DNA from: Syntrophales bacterium
GTDB taxonomy: Bacteria; Desulfobacterota; Syntrophia; Syntrophales; UBA5619
NCBI GenBank assembly: GCA_023229765.1
Contig: JALNYO010000001.1
Span: forward strand, 323,807 to 387,806
Length of the DNA stretch: 64,000 nucleotides
Direction of reading: 5' to 3'
Both the position numbers and the translations under genes were made by a program. Shown piece by piece: positions 36,747 to 45,901 of this stretch (position 1 is the stretch's first letter; each line of letters opens with the position of its first letter). Under the pieces are notes generated by a model, which searched no databases, was not told the origin of the DNA, and saw only the letters and a program-made list of their open reading frames with translations.

Positions 36747-38042
36747 TTACTTGACCATGCCTGGCAGCCAGAGGCTTAACGGTGGATATAACGTAAACAG
36801 TATTAAACACAGCAACTGAATCATCAGAAACGGGATGCTGCTTCTGATAATTTCCTGAAGCGAAAGCGACGGGACGCAGCTTTTTAGTGTGTAGAGGTTC
36901 AGCCCGACGGGAGGCGTCACGACGGCCAGCTCGAGATTGATAACCAGGACAATGCCATACCAGAGCGGATCGTAGCCGAGGGCTTTCACCAGGGGCAGTA
37001 GAATTGGGGTGGTGATGACGATGAGCGAGGCGGCATCCACGAACATTCCTCCTATAATCAGGAGGAGCTGGATCGCGAAGATCAGAACCAGCGGATGCAG
37101 ATGGAGGTCGATCAGAAAATTGCTCAGCAACTCCGGGACACGCACCATGTTGAGATAGGAGCCAAAGATCATCGCGCAGCCGATGATGACCATAATGGCA
37201 ACGCTGATCCTCATGCTTTCCTTGATGATTTCGATAATCCGGCGCAGATTGACGGTGCGGTAGGCGATACTGGCAATAATTAAAGCCCCGACGACCCCGA
37301 TCGCCGAAGCCTCCGTCGGGGTCGCGATGCCGGCGTAGATTGAACCCAGCACCATAATGATCAGGATGCCAGTGTGCCATACCTCTAAAAGGCTGGACCA
37401 GCGCTCTTTCCAGGTAAATCCGGCGTTGGCGCCCCGGGGCGCCAGCTCGGGCGAGATGAGGCACCTGATGAGGACGTAGAGGCTGAGCATGGTGGCCATA
37501 ACCAGCCCCGGGACGATGCCGCCGATGAAAAGCTTGGCGATGGACTCGCCGGAGATGGCGCTGTAGATTATGAAGGGAACGCTGGGCGGGATCAGCATCG
37601 CGAGGGCGCCCGCCGTGACGACGGAGCCAGCGGCTATTTTTGAAGAATACCCGCGTTTGAGCATCTCCGGAACCGCCATCGAGCCGATCGCTGCAACGCC
37701 GGCGACGCTGACGCCGCTTACCGCGCCGAAGACGGTGCAGGCGCCGATTGAGGCAATGGCCAGACCGCCGGGCAGCCAGGAGAGCCATCTGGTCGCCATA
37801 GTGTAAAGATCGCCGCCGATCGGGCTTTTGGCCAGGATATTGCCCATCAGCACGAACAGGGGAAGCGCCAGCAATTCGAAGGTAGTTTCCTGGCCGAAAA
37901 AGGCCGTTGCCGCGAGCGTCAGCGCATCGGGGCCGCGGAAAAGCAGTATCCCCAGAACGCCGGATAAGCCAAGGGAGATGAAGATATCCACCCCTATGGC
38001 GATCATGAGCAAAAGCAGCAGAAGCACGAATATCGTCAGCAT
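36747..38042 (-). CDS. dctM: TRAP transporter large permease DctM, second system
   Basis: 431 aa, about 12 helices, with LLALPLFVLMGNILAKSPIGGDLY, GACTVFGAVSGVSVAGVAAIG, ALAMLIPPSVPFIIYSAISGESIA and VTPPVGLNLYTLKS. It lies 103 nt downstream of the lyase gene and 51 nt upstream of dctP. A long open frame on the same strand in another phase is a shadow of this GC-rich gene. Confidence 0.95.
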   Translation of the reverse strand: MLTIFVLLLLLLMIAIGVDIFISLGLSGVLGILLFRGPDALTLAATAFFGQETTFELLALPLFVLMGNILAKSPIGGDLYTMATRWLSWLPGGLAIASIGACTVFGAVSGVSVAGVAAIGSMAVPEMLKRGYSSKIAAGSVVTAGALAMLIPPSVPFIIYSAISGESIAKLFIGGIVPGLVMATMLSLYVLIRCLISPELAPRGANAGFTWKERWSSLLEVWHTGILIIMVLGSIYAGIATPTEASAIGVVGALIIASIAYRTVNLRRIIEIIKESMRISVAIMVIIGCAMIFGSYLNMVRVPELLSNFLIDLHLHPLVLIFAIQLLLIIGGMFVDAASLIVITTPILLPLVKALGYDPLWYGIVLVINLELAVVTPPVGLNLYTLKSCVPSLSLQEIIRSSIPFLMIQLLCLILFTLYPPLSLWLPGMVK

Positions 38043-38145
38043 TAAATTCCCTCTTTATGGGCAAAAAAACCAGTACCCCGCGAATTGCTGTCGCTGATTG
38101 TTCAGGCTATGTTTCAGGGGTAATTATATCCCCATTGCGCACTGA

Positions 38146-39003
38146 TTACGAGAATTTCTTTTCCAGGGCGCGCATTTCGCCTACGCCGACAAGGTTGTTG
38201 AACTCTTCAAAGCTGACGAGGTCTTCAAGACAATTCTCCGTGGAGCCTTTCTCCCGCAAGTGGGTCAAGACCTTCATCATTGCCTTGGTTGCTGCGTATA
38301 GGGTTGAAACTGGGTAGATCGCGATCTTGTAGCCGATTTGCTCCAGTTCCTCCGCGGGGAGAAAAGGCGTCTTTCCCTTTTCGACCATATTGGCGATCAG
38401 CGGAAGTTTCAGTTCGCGGGCGATCTCCTTCATCTCCGCTATAGTCTGCGGCGCCTCGACGAAGAGCACATCCGCGCCGGCCTCGGCATAGGCAACCGCT
38501 CGGGCGATCGCGTCCTTCAGGTTGGTTACCGCCCGGGCATCGGTGCGGGCGACAATGACGAAATCTTCGGACTGCCTCGCATAAACGGCGGCGCGTACCT
38601 TTGCCGCCATTTCTTCTTGGGGGATGAGTTGTTTTCCTTCCATGTGTCCGCAGCGCTTGGGAAAAACCTGATCTTCGAGTTGCAGGCCGGCGATGCCCGC
38701 TTTTTCGAACTCGCGCACCGTTCGCATGACGTTCAGAACCCCGCCGTAACCGGTATCCCCGTCGGCGATAAACGGGATAGCGACGGCGGAAGCCATATTC
38801 CCGGCTTGACTGACCACCTCCGACATCGTCATCAAGCCGATATCGGGCTGGCCGAGAACGCTTGCCGAGGCGCCATAGCCGGTCATATAGACGGCAGAAA
38901 AACCCGCCATTTCCACCAGGCGCGCGGACCAGGCGTCGAAAGCGCCAGGGGCTCGCACAAGGCCCGGTTTCTGTAGAAGCTCACGTAATTTTTTCCTTTT
39001 CAT
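38146..39003 (-). CDS. isocitrate lyase/PEP mutase superfamily lyase
   Basis: 285 aa from the ATG at 39003. The barrel shows the metal site in FIADGDTGYG and LQLEDQ, and the catalytic loop PKRCGH with the cysteine that marks true C-C lyases (methylisocitrate lyase, 2,3-dimethylmalate lyase). Oxaloacetate decarboxylase relatives lack that loop cysteine. Products would be pyruvate or a similar 2-oxoacid plus a short acid. It sits between a CoA transferase gene and a TRAP transporter. No prpC or prpD is present, so the propionate cycle is not implied; a substituted malate is a better guess. Confidence 0.85.
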   Translation of the reverse strand: MKRKKLRELLQKPGLVRAPGAFDAWSARLVEMAGFSAVYMTGYGASASVLGQPDIGLMTMSEVVSQAGNMASAVAIPFIADGDTGYGGVLNVMRTVREFEKAGIAGLQLEDQVFPKRCGHMEGKQLIPQEEMAAKVRAAVYARQSEDFVIVARTDARAVTNLKDAIARAVAYAEAGADVLFVEAPQTIAEMKEIARELKLPLIANMVEKGKTPFLPAEELEQIGYKIAIYPVSTLYAATKAMMKVLTHLREKGSTENCLEDLVSFEEFNNLVGVGEMRALEKKFS

Positions 39004-39058
39004 GCTCCAATGTCTCCTGTTCCTGAATTTATCCGTTATAAGTCGTCTGTCCCTGCTC

Positions 39059-40258
39059 TCAGTTTTCAGTGGCGCCAGGAGCGGCAAAGACAGCGCCTGC
39101 ATTGAGTAAAGCGTCTATTTCTGCTTCCGGATAGCCCAGCTCACGCAATACCGAAACGGTATTCTCGCCGATCTGGGGCGACGGTTTATGCAGTCGGGCG
39201 GACGTTCTGGAGAACTTGACCGGAAATCCCGGCATCTTGACCGGCCCGCCGGGCTGAGCCGACTCGATCACCATCTCCTGATGGAGCACCTGGGGATCGG
39301 AAAAAACCTGCTTCAGATTGTTTACTGGACCGCAGGGCACCCCGGCCTGGTTGAGCAGCTCGATCCACTCGTCCCGTTTTTTGGTCGCTATTATTCCTTG
39401 AATTATTTCATTTATTTCACTTCTGTTCTGACGGCGTTTCTGCTGGGTGTCAAAACGCGGGTCGGTGGGGAGATCGTCCCGCTTCAGCGCGGCGCAGAGC
39501 TGAAGCCAGTTTTTTTCAGCGCTGGGAGCGATGGCTACCGGGCCGTCGGCGGCATTGAAGAGTCCATACGGAGAGACAACCATGTGATCATTGCCGTTGC
39601 GGGGCGGGAGTTCCCCGGTCGCAAAAAAGGCGGAAGAGGCGAAGGTGAACATGCTGATCAGCCCGTCCACCATCGCTGTCTGGATTTCCTGGCCCCGCCC
39701 GCTCTTCTCCCGCTCCCGCAGGGCGGCCAATATTCCGAACGCCGCATAGAGCCCCGCGATCGTGTCGCTGATGGGGACTCCGACCCGGAGCGGTGGCATC
39801 TGTTCGTTGCCGTTGAGGCTCATAAAGCCCGACATCGCCTGGGCGATGAAATCAAAGGCGGGGCGATCCTTGTAGGGGCCCGATTTGCCGAAGCCGCTGA
39901 TTGCGGCGTAGATCAAGGAGGGGTTCAGCGCGCTCAATTCCTTGTACCCGAGGCCGAGGCGGTCCATCACCCCCGGCCGGAAATTTTCTACAACGATATC
40001 CGCTTTTTCAGCGAGACGCCGAATGATCTCCTTGCCTTCTGGTTTTTTCATGTCAACCGTAATGGCCCTTTTATTTCTGTTGAGGTTTACAAAATAGGGA
40101 TTCTCGCCCTTGCCCATGATCCCGGTAACGCGGGACGGATCGCCTTCAGGCGCCTCTATTTTGATGACGTCCGCCCCCAGATCGGCCAGGAGCATTGTGC
40201 AGAAGGGGCCTGATACGACCCTGGTCAAATCAAGAACCTTTAATCCTGTAAGTGGCAT
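39059..40258 (-). CDS. class III CoA transferase (CaiB/Frc family)
   Basis: 399 aa from the ATG at 40258, 9 nt after GGAG. It shows the family start LTGLKVLDLTRVVSGPFCTMLLADLGADVIKIE, PGVMDRLGLGY, and the catalytic aspartate in RPAFDFIAQAMSG. It moves CoA between carboxylic acids. In this operon it probably activates the imported acid before cleavage by the HMG-CoA-lyase-like enzyme encoded just upstream. Donor and acceptor cannot be told from sequence. Confidence 0.92.
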   Translation of the reverse strand: MPLTGLKVLDLTRVVSGPFCTMLLADLGADVIKIEAPEGDPSRVTGIMGKGENPYFVNLNRNKRAITVDMKKPEGKEIIRRLAEKADIVVENFRPGVMDRLGLGYKELSALNPSLIYAAISGFGKSGPYKDRPAFDFIAQAMSGFMSLNGNEQMPPLRVGVPISDTIAGLYAAFGILAALREREKSGRGQEIQTAMVDGLISMFTFASSAFFATGELPPRNGNDHMVVSPYGLFNAADGPVAIAPSAEKNWLQLCAALKRDDLPTDPRFDTQQKRRQNRSEINEIIQGIIATKKRDEWIELLNQAGVPCGPVNNLKQVFSDPQVLHQEMVIESAQPGGPVKMPGFPVKFSRTSARLHKPSPQIGENTVSVLRELGYPEAEIDALLNAGAVFAAPGATEN

Positions 40259-40283
40259 GGCTGGCAACTCCTGTCTTTTAAAA

Positions 40284-41222
40284 TTAATGGGTTATGCCGC
40301 AGATTGCGGCCGCCAGCAGAGGATCGCGGGGGCCGCTTTTCATCACCTGCCCGGGCAGCGTTCTGCCGAGAATTGACTCAAGCTGCTGTGCGGCTTCTAT
40401 AATTTTCAGCAGATCGATGCCGGTATCATACCCCATGTCTTCCAGCATGAAAACCACGTCCTCCGTGGGAAGATTGCCGGCGGCCAGTGGAACGTTCGGG
40501 CAGCCGCCGATCCCGCCCAAAGCCGCGTCAAACGTGTCGGCGCCCGCTTCCAGCGCTGCGTAGAGATTGGCCATCGCAGTCCCCCGGTTGTTGTGCAGAT
40601 GGAGGGAGTAGGGGATTTGGGGGAAGCGGCTCGTGAATCCCTTGATCATTTTAATTATTCTGGTCGGCGTCGCCATTCCCGTCGTATCGGCAAGAATGAC
40701 CGAGGCTGCGCCGCCATTGATATAGGCGTCGGCGAGGCGATAAACCTCGTCATCCGACACATCGCCCTGGTACGGACAGCCGAAGGCGACGGCCAGGGCG
40801 CCCATCACCGGTTTGTTCCGCTCCCGGGCAAGCGTAAAGATTGCCTGCAAATCCGTCACTGACTCCGCCACGGTTCTGCGCACGTTTGCCAGATTATGGG
40901 CATCAGTTGTTGAAATCACTACTACCAGCTTATCCGCGCCGTGGTCGAGCGCGAGCTGGGCCCCCTTGAGGTTCGGGACGAGCGGGCTGTGGATGCATCT
41001 GTTTTTGGGGAGTCCCGCCATAACTTCTGCCGCGTCGCGCATCTGGGGTATCGCCTTGGGGCTCACAAAGGAGGTGGTTTCCATCTCCGTTATCCCCGCT
41101 TCGAGCAGCCGGCGGATGACGGTGATTTTTTTTTCGGTCGGGACGAATTCCGGCCAGGACTGGAAACCGTCGCGGGGCGCGACTTCGCGAATATGTATCT
41201 TTCTTGATTCTGACGATTTCAT
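40284..41222 (-). CDS. HMG-CoA lyase-like acyl-CoA lyase
   Basis: 312 aa TIM-barrel lyase of the HMGL-like family: EVAPRDGFQSWPEFVPTEKK, the metal-binding pair in HLHNNRG, and the catalytic cysteine loop GGIGGCPNVPLAAGNLPTED. Family members split 3-hydroxy-3-methylglutaryl-CoA or similar 3-hydroxyacyl-CoAs to acetyl-CoA and a keto acid. The loop differs from the standard GCPYAPGATGN-type motif, so a different hydroxyacyl-CoA is plausible. First enzyme gene after the regulator. Confidence 0.9.
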   Translation of the reverse strand: MKSSESRKIHIREVAPRDGFQSWPEFVPTEKKITVIRRLLEAGITEMETTSFVSPKAIPQMRDAAEVMAGLPKNRCIHSPLVPNLKGAQLALDHGADKLVVVISTTDAHNLANVRRTVAESVTDLQAIFTLARERNKPVMGALAVAFGCPYQGDVSDDEVYRLADAYINGGAASVILADTTGMATPTRIIKMIKGFTSRFPQIPYSLHLHNNRGTAMANLYAALEAGADTFDAALGGIGGCPNVPLAAGNLPTEDVVFMLEDMGYDTGIDLLKIIEAAQQLESILGRTLPGQVMKSGPRDPLLAAAICGITH

Positions 41223-41235
41223 TTAAATCACCCTT

Positions 41236-41970
41236 CTAAAAAGATATTTTTGTTTTATAGACGTATAGGTCGCCGCGAAAATGGATGCAGGAGACTTCGA
41301 CCGGCGCTTGGGACATGTCCATGTAGGTATTTTCAACAAGGAACAACGCCTCTCCGAAACCTATTCCCAGTTTTGCGGAGGTATCGATGTCGGCGACGGT
41401 TGCGCGCACCATTTGTTCGACGCTGGCCAACTGCACGCCGCAATGATCGCGAAAGACGGTGAGAAAGGGCTGTTTTAAGAACATTTCCTTATTGACGCCG
41501 GACATCAGCTCGGGAAGGGCGTAGTTGACGATAAAGGAGGCAGGATGTCCATTTAACTTTCTAATCCGCTTCATGCGCCATATCGGGGCACTGCCTTTTG
41601 TGTGGAGCAACTCGGCTATCCTTCGGGGACAGGGAACGGTGGCAAGCTCCAGCACCTCTGTCTCCGTCTGCAAATTTCTGGTCAGCGCGGAATCGGCCCA
41701 GTTCCAAAAATTGCCGGACAATTTAAGTTCCACAATTTCCTCGGGGCGCTTGGTAACCCTTGTTCCCACGCCCTGTTTCGGTTCTACATACCCCTCCTGA
41801 ACGAGGATGCTCATCGCCTTGCGGATGGTTATGGCGCTTACCCCGAATTCCTGTTCAAGATCGCGGGCGGGGGCGAGCAGCTCCCCTGCCCGGTATTCCT
41901 CCTGCAGGATGCGGCCTTTCAGTGTTTCGGCAAGCTGGACGTAGATGGGTGCTTTTCGATTGTCGCTCAT
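41236..41970 (-). CDS. GntR-family (HutC-type) transcriptional regulator
   Basis: 244 aa if started at the ATG at 41970; the frame is open further up but would begin before the predicted promoter. The winged-helix domain (PIYVQLAETLKGRILQEEYRAGE and FGVSAITIRKAMSILVQEGYVEPKQGVGTRV) is followed by a UTRA ligand-binding domain (RMKRIRKLNGHPASFIVNYALP). It is the first gene of the CoA-transferase/lyase/TRAP unit and probably responds to the substrate acid. Its promoter overlaps a perfect palindrome, which suggests autoregulation. The ATG has no strong ribosome site. Confidence 0.88.
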   Translation of the reverse strand: MSDNRKAPIYVQLAETLKGRILQEEYRAGELLAPARDLEQEFGVSAITIRKAMSILVQEGYVEPKQGVGTRVTKRPEEIVELKLSGNFWNWADSALTRNLQTETEVLELATVPCPRRIAELLHTKGSAPIWRMKRIRKLNGHPASFIVNYALPELMSGVNKEMFLKQPFLTVFRDHCGVQLASVEQMVRATVADIDTSAKLGIGFGEALFLVENTYMDMSQAPVEVSCIHFRGDLYVYKTKISF

Positions 41971-42072
41971 GGCAGGAAGTGTCCCGGAAAGATAGTTTTT
42001 AATGATATCAAACGCATATACTGAAAAAAGTCGGCTTTCCACTAAACAACGCCGGTAGCGGAGGACGATCAA

Positions 42073-42111
42073 TTTGTATATGTTTATACAAATATCATGT
42101 CTGACTGTCAA
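42073..42111 (-). promoter_or_regulatory. promoter with overlapping 8-4-8 operator for the gntR operon
   Basis: On the minus strand TTGACA (42111-42106), 17 nt, and TATAAA (42088-42083) form a good sigma-70 promoter. The perfect inverted repeat TTTGTATA-TGTT-TATACAAA at 42073-42092 covers the -10. Position and symmetry suit a dimeric repressor such as the GntR protein encoded downstream. Confidence 0.8.
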
Positions 42112-42148
42112 GAAAAATATAAATCAATAAAAAATTCGGGCAAGCGGT

Positions 42149-42892
42149 CTACCAGGTGCGAACCTTTTCTGATATTTTTTTGAAATTATTTGCCATCCCG
42201 GAATGAGGGGAGGCAAGAACGGCTATTTTCTGCGTGAGGATAGACTGGGATGCCAGTTCATCGTTGAGGATATGGCCGGTATAATGGAGATCGAAGCCCA
42301 GAAACTTTTTGCAGATGGAATTGATATGGTTGAAAAGCCGCATCGCCTCGTTTTCGTTGGCTACGGCATTGGCGATAATGCCGAAATCCTTGCGCTCAAA
42401 TACCTGAAACATCACCTTGATCATGGAATAGGCGTCGGTAAGGCAGGTAAGCTCCTTGTTGATTATAACGATGTTTTTGGAGGCGAGCAGATTGAACTGC
42501 AGCACAACCTCGGAAATGCCGGCGCCGGTGTCGAGCATGATCATATCGTAATCGGTGAACTCCAGGATCATCGCTTTTACCAATTCGATCTTTTCAAAAA
42601 GGAGCTGCGCCATATCCCTGACCCCGGAACTTGACGGAATCAGATCGAAGCCGCCTTTTGTCGGAATCACTATATCCCGCAGGTTTTTGTCTCCAAAAAT
42701 CACATCCTGCAGCGTATGGGGAGGGTTAATTCCCAGCATGATATCAATATTGGCCAGTCCCAGATCGCAATCCACGACAAGGATTTTCTTTTTTGTCTGA
42801 GCCAGCGTCGCGGCCAGATTGAGGGTGGTGAATGTCTTGCCAACGCCGCCCTTCCCGCTGGTTACCGAGAGGATTAGAGGCTTTTTTTTCAT
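42149..42892 (-). CDS. MinD/ParA-family ATPase, FlhG-like
   Basis: 247 aa. The deviant Walker A is SGKGGVGKT, with switch segments DCDLGLANIDIMLG and MIMLDTGAG. Overall length and the NIDIMLGI pattern match FlhG/YlxH, which set flagellar number and placement, more than plasmid ParA; no FlhF is adjacent. It overlaps the diguanylate cyclase gene by 4 nt, so the pair is co-translated. A link to motility is supported by other flagellar and c-di-GMP genes in the window but not proven. Confidence 0.82.
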   Translation of the reverse strand: MKKKPLILSVTSGKGGVGKTFTTLNLAATLAQTKKKILVVDCDLGLANIDIMLGINPPHTLQDVIFGDKNLRDIVIPTKGGFDLIPSSSGVRDMAQLLFEKIELVKAMILEFTDYDMIMLDTGAGISEVVLQFNLLASKNIVIINKELTCLTDAYSMIKVMFQVFERKDFGIIANAVANENEAMRLFNHINSICKKFLGFDLHYTGHILNDELASQSILTQKIAVLASPHSGMANNFKKISEKVRTW

Positions 42893-43572
42893 TGCTTTTC
42901 CATTTCGTTTATTTCGGCAAAGCGCACGGAAAGCGCTTTTCTTTCCGCATTGTTGACGGCGGTGTTTTCAGCTTTCGCATCGAGGTCGTGGAAGATATGG
43001 TTTTTACCTGTTTTTTTTGCTTGGCAAAGATTGCCGTCCGCCTGTTGGAAAAAGGCGTCAACACTCATCTTGTGAGACGATTTATAAATGGCAAGGCCGA
43101 CACTCACCGACACGCGTCGGCCTTCGGCCGTATAAACCGTGAAATCAAAGCTTTTCAGAGAATTTTGGATTCGTTTGGCGACACCGATGCCTTCGGTAAG
43201 CCCGGAGGAGGGCATGATTATGAAAAACTCGTCCCCGCCGAAACGGCAGGCAAAGTCGGTTGGTCGGACGCTTTTGCCCAAGATGCCGGCGAACTGAGAC
43301 AGGAGCTGGTCCCCGATATAATGTCCGAAGGTATCATTGACATTCTTGAAGTTGTCCAGGTCCAGAGCAATTAAGGTGCAGGGCTGACCGGTGCGTCTGG
43401 CCCGAGTAGTTTCCACCTCCAGTTGCAGATAAAAGAAGCGCTTGTTGTACAAACCAGTCAGTTCATCGGTAAGAAGCAGGGATTTCAGCCGCTCGTTCTC
43501 ATTTTCCAGTTCTGTTACCCGCCTTAGCAGCTCATCCAAGGGAGTTATCTTTTGCCTTTTTGTTTCAGCCAT
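42889..43572 (-). CDS. diguanylate cyclase (GGDEF)
   Basis: 227 aa. A short coiled coil (LLRRVTELENENERLKSLLL) leads into the GGDEF domain with DELTGLYNKRFF, the metal aspartate in ALDLDNFKNVND, and an intact RFGGDEF. An inhibitory site RPTD lies five residues before the motif, so product feedback is expected. It makes c-di-GMP. Being coupled to a MinD-like ATPase suggests localised or cell-cycle-linked synthesis. Confidence 0.92.
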   Translation of the reverse strand: MAETKRQKITPLDELLRRVTELENENERLKSLLLTDELTGLYNKRFFYLQLEVETTRARRTGQPCTLIALDLDNFKNVNDTFGHYIGDQLLSQFAGILGKSVRPTDFACRFGGDEFFIIMPSSGLTEGIGVAKRIQNSLKSFDFTVYTAEGRRVSVSVGLAIYKSSHKMSVDAFFQQADGNLCQAKKTGKNHIFHDLDAKAENTAVNNAERKALSVRFAEINEMEKQ

Positions 43573-43785
43573 CTTTTACCCCGACTGTCATCCTGAAATA
43601 TATCCCCCTGCAAGCGCCTTTTGCGTTCGCGGAAAATACCCGCTCTTCTGATAATAATCGCAGGGCGCAACCATTCGTGAGGGGCTCTTTACAACATATT
43701 TGGCCTATATAAAACAAATTTTTTGGATAAGAAAATTATTGCTGCCGGCAAGTATCAGAAAAAATAGCCAGTTAGACGCAGCTCC

Positions 43786-44700
43786 TTAACGCGCCGGTCC
43801 CTTGTTTTCCATATATCCGAATTCCTTCAGTAAACGAGGGTCGCTGGTCCAGTCTTTCGCCACGCGGACAAAGAGTTCCAGAAAGACCCGGGAAGCGAAG
43901 AACCTCTCCATCTCCAGCCGCGCCTTTGTGCCTATCTCCTTGAGCATCGCGCCCCCCCTGCCGATGACGATCCCCTTTTGTGAATCCTTTTCAACATTGA
44001 TCGTAGCCTTGATGCGGATCATGTTTTTGGCCTCGTCTTCCTGGAAGGAATCGACGACGACGGCGGTTACGTATGGTATTTCCTGATGCAGACGGAGGGT
44101 GATCTTTTCTCTGATGATTTCGGCGGCGATAAAGCGCTCGGAGCGGTCTGTCATCATCTCTTCGGGGAAGTAGCGGGGCCCCTCGGGAAGGAGCTTCCAA
44201 ATCTCGGAGACAAGGTGCGCTACTCCGTCATTTTTTAAAGCGGAAACGGGAATGATTTCGCGAAATGGGTAAAGGGCGCTGAAGGAGTCGATAAGGGGCA
44301 GAAGGCGCTGCTTTTCGATGAGGTCGGTCTTGTTGATAACCAGGATTACGGGTTTTGTCAGACCTGCCAGCGATTCGATGATGAAGCGGTCGTCACTGCG
44401 CGGCGCCTCCTCCGCTTCGACTAAAAGCAGAAGCAGATCAACATCGCCGATGGTTCCAGAGGCCGTCTCCACCATGGCCTTTCCCAAGGGAGTCTTAGCC
44501 CTGTGAATGCCGGGCGTGTCGAGAAAGATCAGTTGCCCGGGGTTCGGTTCATCAAGGTTTTTTATCCCCATGATCCGGTTGCGCGTCGTCTGGGGTTTAC
44601 GGGTGGCAATGGCGATTGTCTCCCCTACGAGCTGATTGAGCAGGGTGGATTTGCCGACGTTGGGCCGCCCGATGATGCCGATGAAGCCTGATTTGAACAA
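43786..44700 (-). CDS. era: GTPase Era
   Basis: 304 aa from a TTG at 44700 that has GGAGG 6 nt upstream and gives the usual Era start FKSGFIGIIGRPNVGKST; the longer frame to 44751 adds 17 atypical residues. It shows G2 TTRNR, G3 DTPG, G4 NKTD, and a C-terminal KH domain with IGRGGAMLKEIGTKAR. It binds 16S rRNA during 30S maturation. It lies downstream of rnc and a radical SAM gene, a common order in related genomes. Confidence 0.96.
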   Translation of the reverse strand: MFKSGFIGIIGRPNVGKSTLLNQLVGETIAIATRKPQTTRNRIMGIKNLDEPNPGQLIFLDTPGIHRAKTPLGKAMVETASGTIGDVDLLLLLVEAEEAPRSDDRFIIESLAGLTKPVILVINKTDLIEKQRLLPLIDSFSALYPFREIIPVSALKNDGVAHLVSEIWKLLPEGPRYFPEEMMTDRSERFIAAEIIREKITLRLHQEIPYVTAVVVDSFQEDEAKNMIRIKATINVEKDSQKGIVIGRGGAMLKEIGTKARLEMERFFASRVFLELFVRVAKDWTSDPRLLKEFGYMENKGPAR

Positions 44701-44845
44701 GTCTGCCTCCGTTTTAAAGGAAAAACTCCCTGCCTTATCCACATTTCGCAAATAAAGTGTCCGGTATTGATATCACGCCGGGACTATCTATGCAAACATT
44801 TTGCCGAACGCTGAGCGCCGCCGGCAAAAAACGACAGCCGGCAGT

Positions 44846-45901
44846 TCAAAGTTCGTCAATCCTTCCGGAAAAATCCGTCCTTAATTTTTTGCCCTCGTCG
44901 GCAATGACCAGGGTTCCCCTTGCCAGCGAGGGATCAACTTCCACATGGATATTTTCTAACCGATAGTTTTCCTTCAGCGTGGCAATGTTTCCCCGCCGCA
45001 AACCCTGGAGGTTGGAAACGTCTTGAGGGGAGACGATAAATTTGATTTCTTTTTTTCTTCCAGCGGCAACATTGAGGAGCGTTTCGGCCATTTCGAGAAA
45101 GATTGCCGCCTCGACAAGCGCTCGGAAGGCCGGATGAAAAGGCCCACCGAGCACGGCGCCCGGCTCTTCCAGTTCGCCCGTTGTCTGCAGGCCCAGGCGG
45201 ATAACGGGAATGCCCGCTTTTGTAAACTTTTTGAGAGCCTCTTTAGACAGTTCCGTTGCCTCCAAAAGAGTAAGCGGCTGGTATTTTTTCTTTATGAAAT
45301 CCCTGGCCAGGGCGGTGTTTTCAAGGACAATGGTCGGGTGGATCCGCACTGTGTCGGGACGCAGGGCGATCGCCGTCTCCACCGTTTTGGCGAAGCGTTC
45401 CGGGGTGTCCCCGGGAAGCCCGACCATCAGGTGAATCCCGGTTGTAAACCCCCCTTCCTTGAGCAGTTTTATCGCCCGGATATTGTCCGCCGCGGTATGC
45501 CCCCGCCGGGACTGAAGCAGAACCCCGTCGTCAAAGGACTGTACCCCTATTTCGACGGCAGCTACGCCCGACCGCTTTAAAAAAGCGAGATTATCGGGGG
45601 CGATCTCGTCCGGGCGGGTGGAAATCCGGATGCTTTCAACCCTGCCTTCCCTCAAAAAAGGGGCGGCGAGCATAAGCAGTCTTTCCTGTTCCGCATGCTC
45701 CATGCCGGTAAAGGTTCCCCCGTAAAAGGCGATCTGAACGGGGCCCTGCTTGCGGGAGGGCTTGGCCAGGTGGGTGCGGATGATGTCGTTGAAGTCATCA
45801 TCGGTTATCCGGGCCGGGTGGCTGCCCGCGGTAAGGATTTCATTGCAGAAGATGCAGCGATGCGTGCAGCCCCCGTTCATTATGAAGATCGGAATGATCA
45901 C
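44846..45901 (-). CDS. radical SAM protein, Elp3-like/YtqA-type
   Basis: 351 aa. The iron-sulfur cysteines are in NGGCTHRCIFCNEI (C-x3-C-x2-C), followed by IAFYGGTFTGM and GVQSFDDGVLLQSRRGHTA typical of the Elp3-like/HemN-related radical SAM family. No Elp3 acetyltransferase domain is present. A tRNA or other RNA modification is plausible. It overlaps rnc by 4 nt. Confidence 0.87.
   Translation of the reverse strand: MIIPIFIMNGGCTHRCIFCNEILTAGSHPARITDDDFNDIIRTHLAKPSRKQGPVQIAFYGGTFTGMEHAEQERLLMLAAPFLREGRVESIRISTRPDEIAPDNLAFLKRSGVAAVEIGVQSFDDGVLLQSRRGHTAADNIRAIKLLKEGGFTTGIHLMVGLPGDTPERFAKTVETAIALRPDTVRIHPTIVLENTALARDFIKKKYQPLTLLEATELSKEALKKFTKAGIPVIRLGLQTTGELEEPGAVLGGPFHPAFRALVEAAIFLEMAETLLNVAAGRKKEIKFIVSPQDVSNLQGLRRGNIATLKENYRLENIHVEVDPSLARGTLVIADEGKKLRTDFSGRIDEL

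Noticed and set aside
36520..38064. Open frame of 514 codons on the minus strand
   Set aside because: It is a second phase over dctM and dctP, rich in Arg and His, with no family match; both real genes have full motifs.
44701..44751. Longer Era start at 44751
   Set aside because: The 17 added residues are not Era-like; TTG at 44700 has GGAGG at good distance and gives the standard N-terminus.
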